Source: Arthrobacter sp. S41 (GTDB taxonomy: Bacteria; Actinomycetota; Actinomycetes; Actinomycetales; Micrococcaceae). Taken from it: a DNA stretch of 64,000 bases. Shown here in pieces: positions 36,901-46,156 of the stretch; position 1 is the stretch's first letter; each line of letters starts with the position of its first letter. Made by a program: the position numbers and the translations under genes. The notes under the pieces were generated by a model. It was not told the DNA's origin, did not search any database, and saw nothing but the letters and a program-made list of their open reading frames with translations. The DNA is taken from NCBI RefSeq assembly GCF_004320535.1, contig NZ_SIHY01000001.1, positions 992,001-1,056,000 of the forward strand. The letters are read 5' to 3'.

Positions 36901-36924
36901 CCACAGCCCACCCGGTGGCTGTGG
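36901..36924 (-). terminator. Hairpin between rluD and dnaE
   Basis: CCACAGCC (36901–36908) pairs with GGCTGTGG (36917–36924) around a short loop; lies in the 111-bp gap before dnaE. Confidence 0.5.
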
Positions 36925-36973
36925 TTATCCCGACAGGTTGCCTCTGGCACGGTGAGGTGCCATGCGATCTGCC

Positions 36974-37918
36974 TTAGTAGTCGCCTTCGCGTAGCAACTC
37001 AAGAGCACCGTCAAGGTCTGTTGGGTAGTCACTTTCGTATTCAACCCACTGCCCAGACACGGGGTGACTGAAGCCCAATCGCTTGGCATGTAGCCACTGC
37101 CGAGTCAAGCCCAGAGCTGCCCCGAGCTTGGGATCTGCACCGTAGGTTTGGTCTCCGGCGCAGGGGTGTCCAAAGGCGGAGAAGTGCACACGGATCTGGT
37201 GTGTTCGACCGGTCTCCAAATGAACTTCAACCAGTGAAGCACGACTAAAAGCTTCGATGACCTTGTAGTGGGTCACCGATTGGCGTCCGCCTTCAAGGAC
37301 GGCGAACTTCCAGTCATGCCCTGGGTGGCGTCCGATGGGTGCATCGATGGTGCCCTCCAGCGGATCAGGTAACCCTTGGACGACAGCGTGATAGATCTTT
37401 TTTGGGGTGCGTTCCTTGAAAGCTCGTTTCAGGGCGGTATAGGCACGCTCCGACTTTGCGACCACCATCAGTCCGCTAGTTCCAACGTCCAGACGGTGAA
37501 CGATCCCCTGACGCTCTGCTGCACCCGAGGTAGAAATGTTGTAGCCCTCCGCCATGAGAGCGCCCACCACAGTGGGGCCAACCCACCCAGGAGAAGGATG
37601 GGCTGCTACGCCGACCGGCTTGTCGATGACTACATAGTCATCGTCATCAGCGATGATCTTCAGCTCTTCCACTTTCTCAACCTTAATTTCTAATGGATCA
37701 CGTTGTGGCGGGATGGTCACATATAGCTGGTCACCGGCTTTAAGCTTCACAGCTTTTGAAACCGTGCGGCCATTCACTTGTATCTGTGAGTCCTTGCACA
37801 GGCTTAGAGCAAGCGTTCGAGGAATCTGAAGGCTACGTGCCAAGTAGGCATCTAGCCGTGCCCCTACGTCGTCCGGGTCCACAAGTAGTTCGTACGTTGT
37901 CGTCTCTGAGGAAATCAA
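36974..37918 (-). CDS. rluD: RluA-family 23S rRNA pseudouridine synthase
   Basis: 314 aa. An N-terminal S4 RNA-binding domain (GARLDAYLARSL, SQIQVNGRTV) precedes the synthase domain with catalytic Asp near residue 142 in HRLDVGTSGLMVV and the later ETGRTHQIRVH. By analogy it modifies helix 69 of 23S rRNA; RluA/RluC specificity cannot be excluded. Its start overlaps the lspA stop by 4 nt (ATGA), the common actinobacterial lspA–rluD pair. Confidence 0.9.
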   Translation of the reverse strand: MISSETTTYELLVDPDDVGARLDAYLARSLQIPRTLALSLCKDSQIQVNGRTVSKAVKLKAGDQLYVTIPPQRDPLEIKVEKVEELKIIADDDDYVVIDKPVGVAAHPSPGWVGPTVVGALMAEGYNISTSGAAERQGIVHRLDVGTSGLMVVAKSERAYTALKRAFKERTPKKIYHAVVQGLPDPLEGTIDAPIGRHPGHDWKFAVLEGGRQSVTHYKVIEAFSRASLVEVHLETGRTHQIRVHFSAFGHPCAGDQTYGADPKLGAALGLTRQWLHAKRLGFSHPVSGQWVEYESDYPTDLDGALELLREGDY

Positions 37919-38484
37919 GGCTTAGGCTCCGTTTCATCCAACCCGTGGTCCTCTTCTGCTGGCGAATCTCCGATGGTTCCATCAAGGTTTCGACCGCGAA
38001 TGAGCATATAAGCGACGGCGATCATCGAACAGACGATAAAGGAGTCGGCAACATTGAAGATTGCGAAGTGATTCACGGAGAACATGTCTACTACGTGACC
38101 AAATCCAAAGGCTGGGTCGCGGAAAATGCGGTCCCCTAGATTCCCTAGGACTCCGCCGAGCAAAGCGCCCAGTGCGATCGCCCAGCTGCGTACTAGTACT
38201 TTGCGGCTGAGTAGGTAAATGACGAAGACCGCTACTGCTGCTTGGAGTATGGCAAAGATGATGGTGAAGTTTTCTCCGATGGAGAATGCTGCACCAGGGT
38301 TCAAAATATAGTGAATGCTCAAGAAGCCTGGAATGACTTCAAATGATTCACCAAGATGCATGTTCTGCTCCACCGCGATCTTCACGACTTGGTCCAGTAC
38401 CAAGGCGATCAGGGCAATAACTAGGCCCAGGCCCAGAAACTTTTTGGGTGACAGGGATTTGTTCCCCGATTGAACTGCGTCCAC
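37915..38484 (-). CDS. lspA: Lipoprotein signal peptidase II
   Basis: 189 aa. Four membrane helices; cleaves signal peptides of prolipoproteins. Catalytic aspartates are Asp133 in GHVVDMF and Asp147 in FNVADS, with the conserved NPGAAFS near residue 62. GTG start. Overlaps rluD by 4 nt. Confidence 0.95.
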   Translation of the reverse strand: MDAVQSGNKSLSPKKFLGLGLVIALIALVLDQVVKIAVEQNMHLGESFEVIPGFLSIHYILNPGAAFSIGENFTIIFAILQAAVAVFVIYLLSRKVLVRSWAIALGALLGGVLGNLGDRIFRDPAFGFGHVVDMFSVNHFAIFNVADSFIVCSMIAVAYMLIRGRNLDGTIGDSPAEEDHGLDETEPKP

Positions 38485-38512
38485 AGTAATACCTATTGAT
38501 TCCTCTTAAACG

Positions 38513-38553
38513 TCAACGGTGGTGCCCGGATATTATCCGTGCACCACCGTTGA
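38513..38553 (-). terminator. Terminator of wag31
   Basis: 13-nt exact arms 38513–38525 and 38541–38553 with an inner CGGATA/TATCCG stem. Lies 40 nt after the wag31 stop, before lspA. Confidence 0.7.
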
Positions 38554-38593
38554 TCTTACTAGATAGCTAGATCAGGTTTTGACCTGTCAGCGA

Positions 38594-39361
38594 CTAGTTC
38601 GACTTGGTTGCGTCTGCATCGATCGAACCCTGGGACTCAAGGTCACGCAGCTGTCCTTCGATGTAGGTCTTCAGGCGAGCACGGTAATCGCGCTCGAATC
38701 CACGAAGCTGCTCAAGCTTACGTTCGAGAACCGACTTCTGCTGTTCCAGAGCCGACAAGGTCTTGCGGCTCTTTTCCTCTGCAGAGGTAACCAGCGTGTT
38801 CGCCTCGGTCTTTGCGTCCGAGATGATCTTGTCGCGCTGCTCAACACCGGAGGCAACGTACTCATCGTGCAAGCGCTGAGCCATCGACAGCACGTTGGCT
38901 GCCGACTCTGCGGATTCGCTACGAGGAGCGGCTGCTGGAGTTGCAGCGGCAGCTGATGCAGTCGAAGCAGCAGGTGCTGGAGCGGCAGCAGGTGCTGCGG
39001 CTGGCTTCTCTGCAACCGCAGGCTTTGCTTCAGCCTTCTTCTCTTCAACAACCGGCTTTGCAGCTGGAGTTGCAGCCTTAGCTGGCTCTGCTGGCTTAGT
39101 TTCGGTCTTCTTCTCCTCAGCAGGCTTTGCTGCTGGAGCTGCCGAAACTGGTGCAGGAACGGTCTGTTCCTTCGATACCGAACCGGCATCTTCACCAAGC
39201 TCAGCAAGTCGGCTGCGGAGAGTTTCGTTCTCACCGGTCAGGCGACGCAGCTCCACTACGATCTCGTCGAGGAAGTCATCTACCTCGTCTTGGTCATAGC
39301 CTTCACGGAACTTGGTCGGCTGAAACCGCTTATTGACTACGTCTTCTGGCGTTAAAGCCAT
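38594..39361 (-). CDS. wag31: DivIVA-type polar growth protein
   Basis: 255 aa. The N-terminal DivIVA domain begins MALTPEDVVNKRFQPTKFREGYDQDEVDDFLDE in two conserved blocks. It is followed by a coiled coil, an Ala/Pro/Lys/Glu-rich linker (about 65–140) and a second coiled coil to the C-terminus. It marks curved membrane and directs polar cell-wall synthesis in actinobacteria. Last gene of the division cluster, after yggT, with 229 bp of its own upstream space. Confidence 0.94.
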   Translation of the reverse strand: MALTPEDVVNKRFQPTKFREGYDQDEVDDFLDEIVVELRRLTGENETLRSRLAELGEDAGSVSKEQTVPAPVSAAPAAKPAEEKKTETKPAEPAKAATPAAKPVVEEKKAEAKPAVAEKPAAAPAAAPAPAASTASAAAATPAAAPRSESAESAANVLSMAQRLHDEYVASGVEQRDKIISDAKTEANTLVTSAEEKSRKTLSALEQQKSVLERKLEQLRGFERDYRARLKTYIEGQLRDLESQGSIDADATKSN

Positions 39362-39539
39362 TGGGTCACCTCAATACTGGGATCATTTCCGCACGACCAT
39401 GTCTTGCCTTGCGAAACACTTACCTTTGTTGTCAGTGTCGCGACCGGTGAAGTCGGAGCACTATTTCCTAAAGGATATAACGATTTGGACACTAAATACG
39501 AAATCAAGCTTACGCTCGTGTCTCATATTCTTTGAATCT

Positions 39540-39570
39540 ACAGGGTTTGGACTCACAGAACAATCCCTGT
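39540..39570 (-). terminator. Weak hairpin downstream of yggT
   Basis: 10-nt arms 39540–39549 and 39561–39570 pair with one mismatch. No T run, so termination is uncertain. Confidence 0.35.
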
Positions 39571-39590
39571 TCTAGACGAAAACCGCCTAA

Positions 39591-39887
39591 TCAGATCCCT
39601 GTACTGGTACCTACGCTGTACACCACTGCTTTGACAAGCATTACAACGATGAACAACAGCAGAAACGACAGGTCAAGACGAATTCCGCCAAGATCTAGTG
39701 GTTTGATTCTCCTGCGCAACCAGCGCAGTGGAGGATCAGTAATCGACACGATTGCAGTAGCTGCAATCAATGCGATGCCTTTGGGTTGCCAGTGGCGAGC
39801 AAAGCTTTCAGTAATATCCAGCACAATTCGCATCAGCAGTAGAATCTGCAGAATTGCTAAAGCGAGATAGATGATCCCGAACACCAT
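39591..39887 (-). CDS. yggT: YggT family membrane protein
   Basis: 98 aa, two to three hydrophobic helices, with the family stretch TDPPLRWLRRRIKPLDLGGIRLDLS. Equivalent to Rv2146c. The ATG at 39887 with AGGAG upstream is the true start; the frame continues upstream into sepF but is not conserved. Lies 22 nt after sepF. Function unclear; genetically linked to division and osmotic tolerance in other bacteria. Confidence 0.9.
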   Translation of the reverse strand: MVFGIIYLALAILQILLLMRIVLDITESFARHWQPKGIALIAATAIVSITDPPLRWLRRRIKPLDLGGIRLDLSFLLLFIVVMLVKAVVYSVGTSTGI

Positions 39888-39909
39888 TTGTGTGTGTGCT
39901 CCTGGGCTC

Positions 39910-40464
39910 TTAGCTTTGGTTGAAGAAAGTAGCCTGAGCTTCAGACTTCTTGTGGTCTTCTCCCAGCACCTCAACGGTTGAAGGAGAAAGTAGGAAGACC
40001 TTGTTAGTCACGCGCTCGATTGAGCCGTGCAAGGCGAAAACTAGTCCGGCGGAGAAATCAACGAGGCGCTTGGCATCGGTCTCGCCCATATCGGTGACGT
40101 TCATAATCACCGGGATTCCGTCACGGAAGTTCTCACCGATGATCTTGGCATCGTTGTAAGAACGTGGGTGAACGGTTGTAATCTGACGCAATTCGGAATC
40201 CTCATCCCGTACTGAAGGGGCACGCTTGATTGGGGTGACCGGAGCACGGTATTCCGTCTCTGGTTCTCTAGCTTGTGATTGCGCTGCAGCTGGCCTTGCG
40301 ACAGCTTGCGGACGTGGGGTTTCTGCAGGGCGCTGCGATGGAGCAGCATCCTCAACAACACGCACCTGGCTTTTAGGCTCGGAGTATGCTGATTGGGTTT
40401 CTTCTTGCTCGACGGCGTCCGCCAAGCCGAGATATACCATTGCCTTACGTAGACCGTCAGCCAC
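39910..40464 (-). CDS. sepF: Cell division protein SepF
   Basis: 184 aa. The N-terminal amphipathic membrane-binding segment [14 protein letters not shown] is followed by a variable Arg/Ala/Pro linker and the C-terminal SepF core ([21 protein letters not shown]… and [15 protein letters not shown]). In actinobacteria, which lack FtsA, SepF tethers FtsZ to the membrane. GTG start with GAGGAG. The 125-bp gap to pgeF is where yggS normally lies. Confidence 0.95.
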   Translation of the reverse strand: MADGLRKAMVYLGLADAVEQEETQSAYSEPKSQVRVVEDAAPSQRPAETPRPQAVARPAAAQSQAREPETEYRAPVTPIKRAPSVRDEDSELRQITTVHPRSYNDAKIIGENFRDGIPVIMNVTDMGETDAKRLVDFSAGLVFALHGSIERVTNKVFLLSPSTVEVLGEDHKKSEAQATFFNQS

Positions 40465-40589
40465 GATGTTTCTCCTCGTTTATCCCTTGCATGCAACCCC
40501 ATTGCATGCTTCCGCTACTCCGACGCTACCGTACAAATTTCTGCAGACATCGTTTATTCGTTCAATTCTGCGCGGTGTGTCGCGCACGC

Positions 40590-41312
40590 CTACGCTGCGG
40601 ACCAAATCAGTCCAGCAAGTCGCCCGGCACTTGGTGTGCGACGGTACGAATAATAGCTTTCGTTTTCCAAGGTACAGACCTCGCTTTGGCGTACCTGAAC
40701 CCCGAGCTCAACAAGCTCTCGTTCGGCCGAAGCCGGCAAATCAAGTCCTGCACTCCCCCAGCGAGTTTCAGATCGAATACCCGCCCGGAGCGACTCGGAC
40801 TCCTCCGCCATTTCGGTTGATACTTCGTAGCATCGTCCGCATATAGAAGGTCCAATAATCGCTTCGATTTGATCTGCACCCAACGACCGAAGCTCTTGGA
40901 CCGTACGAGTGAGAATATTATCGAGCAGTCCGCGACGTCCTGCATGCGTTGCTGCGGTGAACGTGCGATCAGCTTGTGCATCTGTGCCAACAAAGAGCAC
41001 CGGAAGACAATCAGCGACCATTACAGCCAATGGCTGCTTGCCCGTAGGATCAACCAATCCATCACAAGTAGGTGCCGGCGGTTCAAGCCATGAGCTACGC
41101 TCCACCGGTTGCACTTTGAAGACATCGGCTGAGTGCACCTGGTTCATGAAATTAAGCGAGAAACGCCGAACCCCGATCGAGTCTTCCACCCGGCTACGAT
41201 TCTCCGCTACCAGGCGGGGATCGTCATCCACGTGCAAGGCGAGGTTTCCCTCTTCTTGCGACGTAAACGCCAACTGAATACTCGGATCGAGCTCCGACGT
41301 GAAATGTAGCAC
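40590..41312 (-). CDS. pgeF: Peptidoglycan editing factor / laccase-domain protein (YfiH family)
   Basis: 240 aa. Conserved metal-site segments are NQVHSADVF, VADCLPVLF, ATHAGRRGLLDNIL and GPSICGRCYEV. YfiH/YlmD proteins act as purine nucleoside phosphorylases/deaminases or as peptidoglycan stem editors, so the activity is open. GTG start 20 nt after ftsZ. Position equals Rv2149c. Confidence 0.9.
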   Translation of the reverse strand: MLHFTSELDPSIQLAFTSQEEGNLALHVDDDPRLVAENRSRVEDSIGVRRFSLNFMNQVHSADVFKVQPVERSSWLEPPAPTCDGLVDPTGKQPLAVMVADCLPVLFVGTDAQADRTFTAATHAGRRGLLDNILTRTVQELRSLGADQIEAIIGPSICGRCYEVSTEMAEESESLRAGIRSETRWGSAGLDLPASAERELVELGVQVRQSEVCTLENESYYSYRRTPSAGRLAGLIWSAA

Positions 41313-41332
41313 TGCTCAGCTTCTCGCTGTTT

Positions 41333-42526
41333 TTACTTCAGGAAGTCAGGAACATCCAGATCGTCGTTCGAACCGTTGAGGTCCGAATCGACAACGTCAG
41401 GAAGATCCTGGAACGAGCCGTTGTTCTCAGCAGGCTTTTCTTCAGCAACCGGAGCTGGCTTTGCAGCTGCAGGTGCCGCAGGGGCCTGGCGCTCAGGTAC
41501 TGATGCAGGTACTGGCTCAACTGGACGCGAAGATACAGCTGGCTTTGCTGCAACCGGTGCCATTGGCTTGCTGGTTACATCTGGCTCGTCAAAACCAGCA
41601 GCAATCACGGTGACGCGTGCTTCATCGCCCAGGGCATCGTCAATGACGGCACCGAAGATGATGTTAGCTTCCGGGTGAGCAACTTCCTGCACCAGGCGAG
41701 CGGCTTCGTTGATTTCGAACAGACCGAGGTCCGAGCCACCCTGGATGGAGAGCAACACGCCGTGTGCGCCATCGATGGATGCTTCAAGAAGTGGCGAAGC
41801 GATTGCGAGTTCGGCAGCCTTGACTGCACGATCCTCACCGCGCGCCGAGCCGATACCCATGAGTGCGGAACCCGCACCCTGCATAACAGACTTAACGTCG
41901 GCGAAGTCCAAGTTGATCAAACCGGAGGTAGTGATCAAGTCGGTGATGCCCTGCACACCGGAGAGCAGGACCTGGTCGGCCTGGCGGAATGCATCCAGAA
42001 CCGAAACGTTGCGATCCGAGATCGAGAGCAGTCGATCATTCGGAATCACGATCAAAGTATCTACTTCGTCGCGCAGAGCTTCAATGCCCGACTCGGCGGA
42101 GTTCGCACGACGGCGACCTTCGAAGGTGAACGGACGGGTGACAACACCGATGGTCAGTGCACCAAGCGAACGCGCAATGCGTGCAACTACTGGTGCGCCA
42201 CCAGTACCGGTGCCACCGCCTTCGCCAGCGGTAACGAAGACCATGTCTGCGCCACGTAGGACGTCTTCGATTTCTTCTACATGATCTTCAGCTGCCTGGC
42301 GTCCCACATCAGGGTTAGCACCAGCGCCCAGGCCGCGAGTAAGTTCGCGTCCTACGTCTAGTTTGACGTCGGCATCACTCATAAGCAGAGCCTGAGCATC
42401 GGTGTTAATGGCGATAAATTCTACGCCTTTAAGACCGACTTCGATCATTCGATTGACTGCGTTTACACCGCCACCGCCGATTCCGACGACTTTAATGACC
42501 GCGAGGTAATTCTGTGGAGCTGCCAC
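41333..42526 (-). CDS. ftsZ: Cell division GTPase FtsZ
   Basis: 397 aa tubulin homologue that forms the Z-ring. The GTP-binding signature GGGTGTG is at residues 103–109 and the T7 loop [11 protein letters not shown] is intact. A Pro/Ala-rich linker of about 60 residues leads to the C-terminal interaction peptide [10 protein letters not shown], which binds SepF and other partners. GTG start with AAGGGAAG upstream. The 219-bp gap to ftsQ should contain a dedicated ftsZ promoter. Confidence 0.97.
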   Translation of the reverse strand: MAAPQNYLAVIKVVGIGGGGVNAVNRMIEVGLKGVEFIAINTDAQALLMSDADVKLDVGRELTRGLGAGANPDVGRQAAEDHVEEIEDVLRGADMVFVTAGEGGGTGTGGAPVVARIARSLGALTIGVVTRPFTFEGRRRANSAESGIEALRDEVDTLIVIPNDRLLSISDRNVSVLDAFRQADQVLLSGVQGITDLITTSGLINLDFADVKSVMQGAGSALMGIGSARGEDRAVKAAELAIASPLLEASIDGAHGVLLSIQGGSDLGLFEINEAARLVQEVAHPEANIIFGAVIDDALGDEARVTVIAAGFDEPDVTSKPMAPVAAKPAVSSRPVEPVPASVPERQAPAAPAAAKPAPVAEEKPAENNGSFQDLPDVVDSDLNGSNDDLDVPDFLK

Positions 42527-42745
42527 GTCCCGCTTCCCTTGTTAGATGTGCTACATATGTCACGACTTCAGCTCAAAACCTTCATCTTTAGCCTTAAGCT
42601 TTAGGTTCTGTCAAGCTGTCGTTATAAGAAACGCTATGAGTCGTGTGGTCTTTGTGCAACGACCGCCGAGGCGTGTCGCTTGTTCAAAACTATCTTTCCA
42701 GAATTTGTCGGCTTATTCGTCCTCCCGCGCCCATAAGGCCGAGAC

Positions 42746-43480
42746 TTAATAAACCACTGGATTCTCTGGGTTGGTAACGTCGATGGTGGTCTTGGCTGAA
42801 TCCTTGTCGCCAAGCTCTTTCACGAAAATCTTCGCTACCTGGTTTTTTAGTGCAGACTTCGTATTGTCTCCCCAAATCAGCGTGCGCTTCTTGGGAAGGG
42901 CAAGTTCTGCAAAGCCTGCTTTGGACAGGGTCGCTGTTGTAACTTCCTTCAACACTTCCTGATCCACTGAGCTCAAGATGCTGGTCAACAACTTAAACTT
43001 CTCAGGGTCCTTGGTTTCATTGCTGGCTTTGATCTTCGGAAGTTTCGTCTTGTCTTTTTTGCCCAAGGTACGAAGCTTCTTGCCGGTCTCAGAGACTAGA
43101 TACTGCTTGTCGCCATCAACCAAGATGGCCACCGGATCCGCCTCGATAACTTCTACCACCAAGGTATTTGGCATCTGTGCTTTAACGACCACACTGTCGA
43201 TGGCTGGCTGCTCACCGATCAGTTCCTGAACCTTGGACTCCGAAATTCGTGGAAGGGGAGTGCCCTTCAGCGGCTCCAAAGATTGCGTCAACTTTTTAGC
43301 GTCAGTCAGCTTGGTGCCAGAGACTTCAATTTTCTTCGCTGCCAGCAAAGGAGAAAAACTCAAAATAAGCACTGCAACGAGGCTGAGCACCACAATGCTC
43401 ACCGAGATAATGATCAGCAGCTTACGTCGCTTCTTCTCCGGACTTTCCGGAAGTACTACGACTTTTGATTCTTCACCCAT
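42746..43480 (-). CDS. ftsQ: Cell division protein FtsQ/DivIB
   Basis: 244 aa. Short cytoplasmic tail with KKRRK, one membrane helix (about 21–45), then a POTRA domain (KKIEVSGTKLTDAKKL…PLPRISESKVQEL) and the FtsQ domain. Part of the FtsQLB divisome complex. Lies between murC and ftsZ, as in other actinobacteria. Confidence 0.92.
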   Translation of the reverse strand: MGEESKVVVLPESPEKKRRKLLIIISVSIVVLSLVAVLILSFSPLLAAKKIEVSGTKLTDAKKLTQSLEPLKGTPLPRISESKVQELIGEQPAIDSVVVKAQMPNTLVVEVIEADPVAILVDGDKQYLVSETGKKLRTLGKKDKTKLPKIKASNETKDPEKFKLLTSILSSVDQEVLKEVTTATLSKAGFAELALPKKRTLIWGDNTKSALKNQVAKIFVKELGDKDSAKTTIDVTNPENPVVY

Positions 43481-43541
43481 GGAACGCCTTGTGTGGTTGG
43501 TACGACCAATGTCATTGGCCTACGACTATTGCCTGATTGCG

Positions 43542-44939
43542 TTAGCTCAGTGATTTCACGATTTCAGGACCCAGCGCGGTGACATCACCGGCGCCGATGG
43601 TCATCACGACATCTCCGGGTTCTGCCTTCTCGATCACGTGTGCGACCGCAGCAGCAGGTTCAAAGACGTGTGAAGGAACTTCAATCCGCGAGGAAATCAG
43701 CTCACTGGTCACGCCTTCGATCGGCTCTTCGCGAGCCGGGTAGATTTCCAAGACTGCCACTGAATCCGCCAGCGAAAGTGCCTGCGCGAATTCTCGGTAG
43801 AACTCCTTGGTGCGGCTAAACAGGTGCGGCTGGAAAACAATGTGAAGTTTGCCTTCACCGGCAACAGTGCGCCCCGCGGACAAAGCGGCCAAAACTTCAG
43901 TTGGGTGATGCGCGTAGTCGTCATAGACCCGAACTTCACCGACTTCTCCCTTGAACTCAAAGCGGCGCGCTGCACCGGAGAAGCTTGCGAGCGCCTGCAG
44001 TGCTTGGTCAGCGTCAAGGCCTGCGTCCAGCGCAACACTCAGTGCTGCGGCAGCGTTGAGTAGGTTGTGCTGGCCAGGTACAGCCAGATCCATGGTGTGT
44101 TTCTGACCGTCACCTAGGTCAATATTGGCGGTAAAGCGTCCGTCTGCTGTGGCCTGCGCCGCAGAGAGACGGTGATCAGCATGCTCGCTAAACCCGTAGG
44201 TACGCACACGCAGGTCGCTGCGTTCGGCGCGCATCTTATTGGCCAGGTCGTTAGCGCCTGGATCATCCGCGCAACAAATCAGCAGACCATTTTCTGGCAG
44301 CAACCAAGCGAAGTCCACAAAGGCTTGGTGTACTGCTTCGGCGGTTCCGTAGTGATCCAGATGATCGGCCTCGACGTTGGTCACGATGATCACGTCAGGT
44401 CGGTAGTTCAGGAACGACGCATCGGATTCGTCGGCTTCGGCAACAAAGTATCCGCCTGCACCAAGCTCCGCATTGGTACCCAAGCTTGGGATATTTGCGC
44501 CTACTGCAAAGCTGGGGCGTGTGCCAACAGCCTTGAGCATGTGAGCGGTCAGCGAAGTGGTCGTGGTTTTTCCGTGAGTACCGGCGACGGTCACGACCTT
44601 CTCGTGGCCTCGCATGGTAGCTTCCAAGCCCTGTGAACGGTGCAGAATCTTCAGGCCACGACGTACGGCCTCATCGTATTCTGGGTTTCCCGGCTTGATG
44701 ATCGAAGAGATCACCACAGTTTGGGCGTCACCCAAGTTGGCAGGATCGTAGCCAATATGGATTCGAGCTCCGCGTTCACGCAATCCGTCCAGAACCGGCA
44801 GGTCCTTAGCGTCGGTGCCCGAAACTTCCAGCCCGTAGTCCAGTAGCAATCGAGCCACCGCAGATACTCCGACCCCGGCAACGCCCATGAGGTGTACTTT
44901 GCCGAGTTCAGTGTGCAGTTCGTTGGCGCGCAGTGCCAT
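43542..44939 (-). CDS. murC: UDP-N-acetylmuramate–L-alanine ligase
   Basis: 465 aa. Adds L-Ala to UDP-MurNAc, first step of the stem peptide. N-terminal nucleotide-binding HLMGVAGVGVSAVARLL, ATP P-loop GTHGKTTTTS and YDDYAHHPTEV are present. The ATG at 44939 with AGGAAGG is the start; it lies only 4 nt from the murG stop, so the two are coupled. Confidence 0.95.
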   Translation of the reverse strand: MALRANELHTELGKVHLMGVAGVGVSAVARLLLDYGLEVSGTDAKDLPVLDGLRERGARIHIGYDPANLGDAQTVVISSIIKPGNPEYDEAVRRGLKILHRSQGLEATMRGHEKVVTVAGTHGKTTTTSLTAHMLKAVGTRPSFAVGANIPSLGTNAELGAGGYFVAEADESDASFLNYRPDVIIVTNVEADHLDHYGTAEAVHQAFVDFAWLLPENGLLICCADDPGANDLANKMRAERSDLRVRTYGFSEHADHRLSAAQATADGRFTANIDLGDGQKHTMDLAVPGQHNLLNAAAALSVALDAGLDADQALQALASFSGAARRFEFKGEVGEVRVYDDYAHHPTEVLAALSAGRTVAGEGKLHIVFQPHLFSRTKEFYREFAQALSLADSVAVLEIYPAREEPIEGVTSELISSRIEVPSHVFEPAAAVAHVIEKAEPGDVVMTIGAGDVTALGPEIVKSLS

Positions 44940-44943
44940 GGTT

Positions 44944-46065
44944 CTAGCCTTCCTGACCCGCACCACGGCGGGTTGAAACTTCTTCAATAATTCGACGCGC
45001 CATGATTTGTGCGGCGTCGCGCTGCCCTAACGAGGCAGCTGCTTGAGACATCTGTTCAAGTTTATGCTGATCGCCGAGCAATGTGATGACATTTTCGGTG
45101 ACATAGCTCTTGGAAAATTCGTCATCAGAGACCAAGAGCGCTCCCCCAGCAGCGACCAAAGCACGGGCATTAAGTTTTTGTTCTCCGTTGCCGATTGGCA
45201 GTGGGACCAAAACGGCTGCGGTGCCGGCAACTTCTAGTTCGCACACGGTTCCTGCACCGGAACGGCAGACCATCAGATCGGCCACGGCGTAGGCATACTC
45301 CATACGGTCAACGTACTCAACCTGGGTGTAACCCTCGTGTTCCAAAAGCTGGCCCTCGGAGTTAAGAATCTGCTTGCCTCGTCCGGTGATATGCACGGTA
45401 TGCACTCCGGCTGCATGAAGCTCATCAAGCGAGTCGGCGATAGCAGTGTTGATACTCTGCGCACCCGAGGATCCACCGGTGACCAACAGGATCGGCTTGG
45501 CATCTGGAACGCCGAAGTACGCACGAGCTTCATCGCGCAACGCGTGACGATCCATCTGTGCCACGTTGGAGCGCATTGGCATACCAACTTGGACTTCGCC
45601 GGGAAGTCCGGTCTGCGCAAAAGTGGTTCCCACAAAGACGGCTGATTTTGCGCCGAGCTTGTTGGCCATACCTGCCACGGAGTTAGCCTCGTGAACAAAG
45701 ATCGGGATCCGTAGCTGCTTGGCAGCTAGGTAGGCCGGGGTGCAGACGTAGCCTCCCACCCCGAGTACCGCTTCAGCCTTGGTTTCTTTAAGCACACGCT
45801 TAGCTTGGTTCAGTGCCGTGAGGAAACGGAACGGGAACTTAAACAGGTCAAGATTCAGGCTGCGAGGCATGGGTGCTTTAGGGATCAGCTCCAAGGGATA
45901 GCTGGCCTCTGGAACCAGTTTGGTTTCCAGACCGCCAGGGGAACCCAAGGCAGTGATCTGTGCACCGGCTTGTTCAACTTTCACCGCATCGGCAATCGCC
46001 AGCATGGGTGAGATGTGGCCAGCAGTTCCTCCGCCAGCGACGACAAGACGCATTGCTTCGCTCAT
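44944..46065 (-). CDS. murG: UDP-GlcNAc:lipid I N-acetylglucosaminyltransferase
   Basis: 373 aa GT28 enzyme that makes lipid II on the cytoplasmic membrane face. The N-terminal glycine loop GGGTAGHISPMLAIA, GVGGYVCTPAYLAA and TGGSSGAQSIN, plus the donor-binding CRSGAGTVCE, are present. ATG with AAGGAG upstream. Between ftsW and murC. Confidence 0.95.
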   Translation of the reverse strand: MSEAMRLVVAGGGTAGHISPMLAIADAVKVEQAGAQITALGSPGGLETKLVPEASYPLELIPKAPMPRSLNLDLFKFPFRFLTALNQAKRVLKETKAEAVLGVGGYVCTPAYLAAKQLRIPIFVHEANSVAGMANKLGAKSAVFVGTTFAQTGLPGEVQVGMPMRSNVAQMDRHALRDEARAYFGVPDAKPILLVTGGSSGAQSINTAIADSLDELHAAGVHTVHITGRGKQILNSEGQLLEHEGYTQVEYVDRMEYAYAVADLMVCRSGAGTVCELEVAGTAAVLVPLPIGNGEQKLNARALVAAGGALLVSDDEFSKSYVTENVITLLGDQHKLEQMSQAAASLGQRDAAQIMARRIIEEVSTRRGAGQEG

Positions 46066-46156
46066 CTGCTCTTCTACTCCTTTGGCCCCGAACGTACGGG
46101 CTTGGTGCCCTTCAATATGAATTCAGGGCGTCAACGTTTGTGTGGCGAACGGTGCG

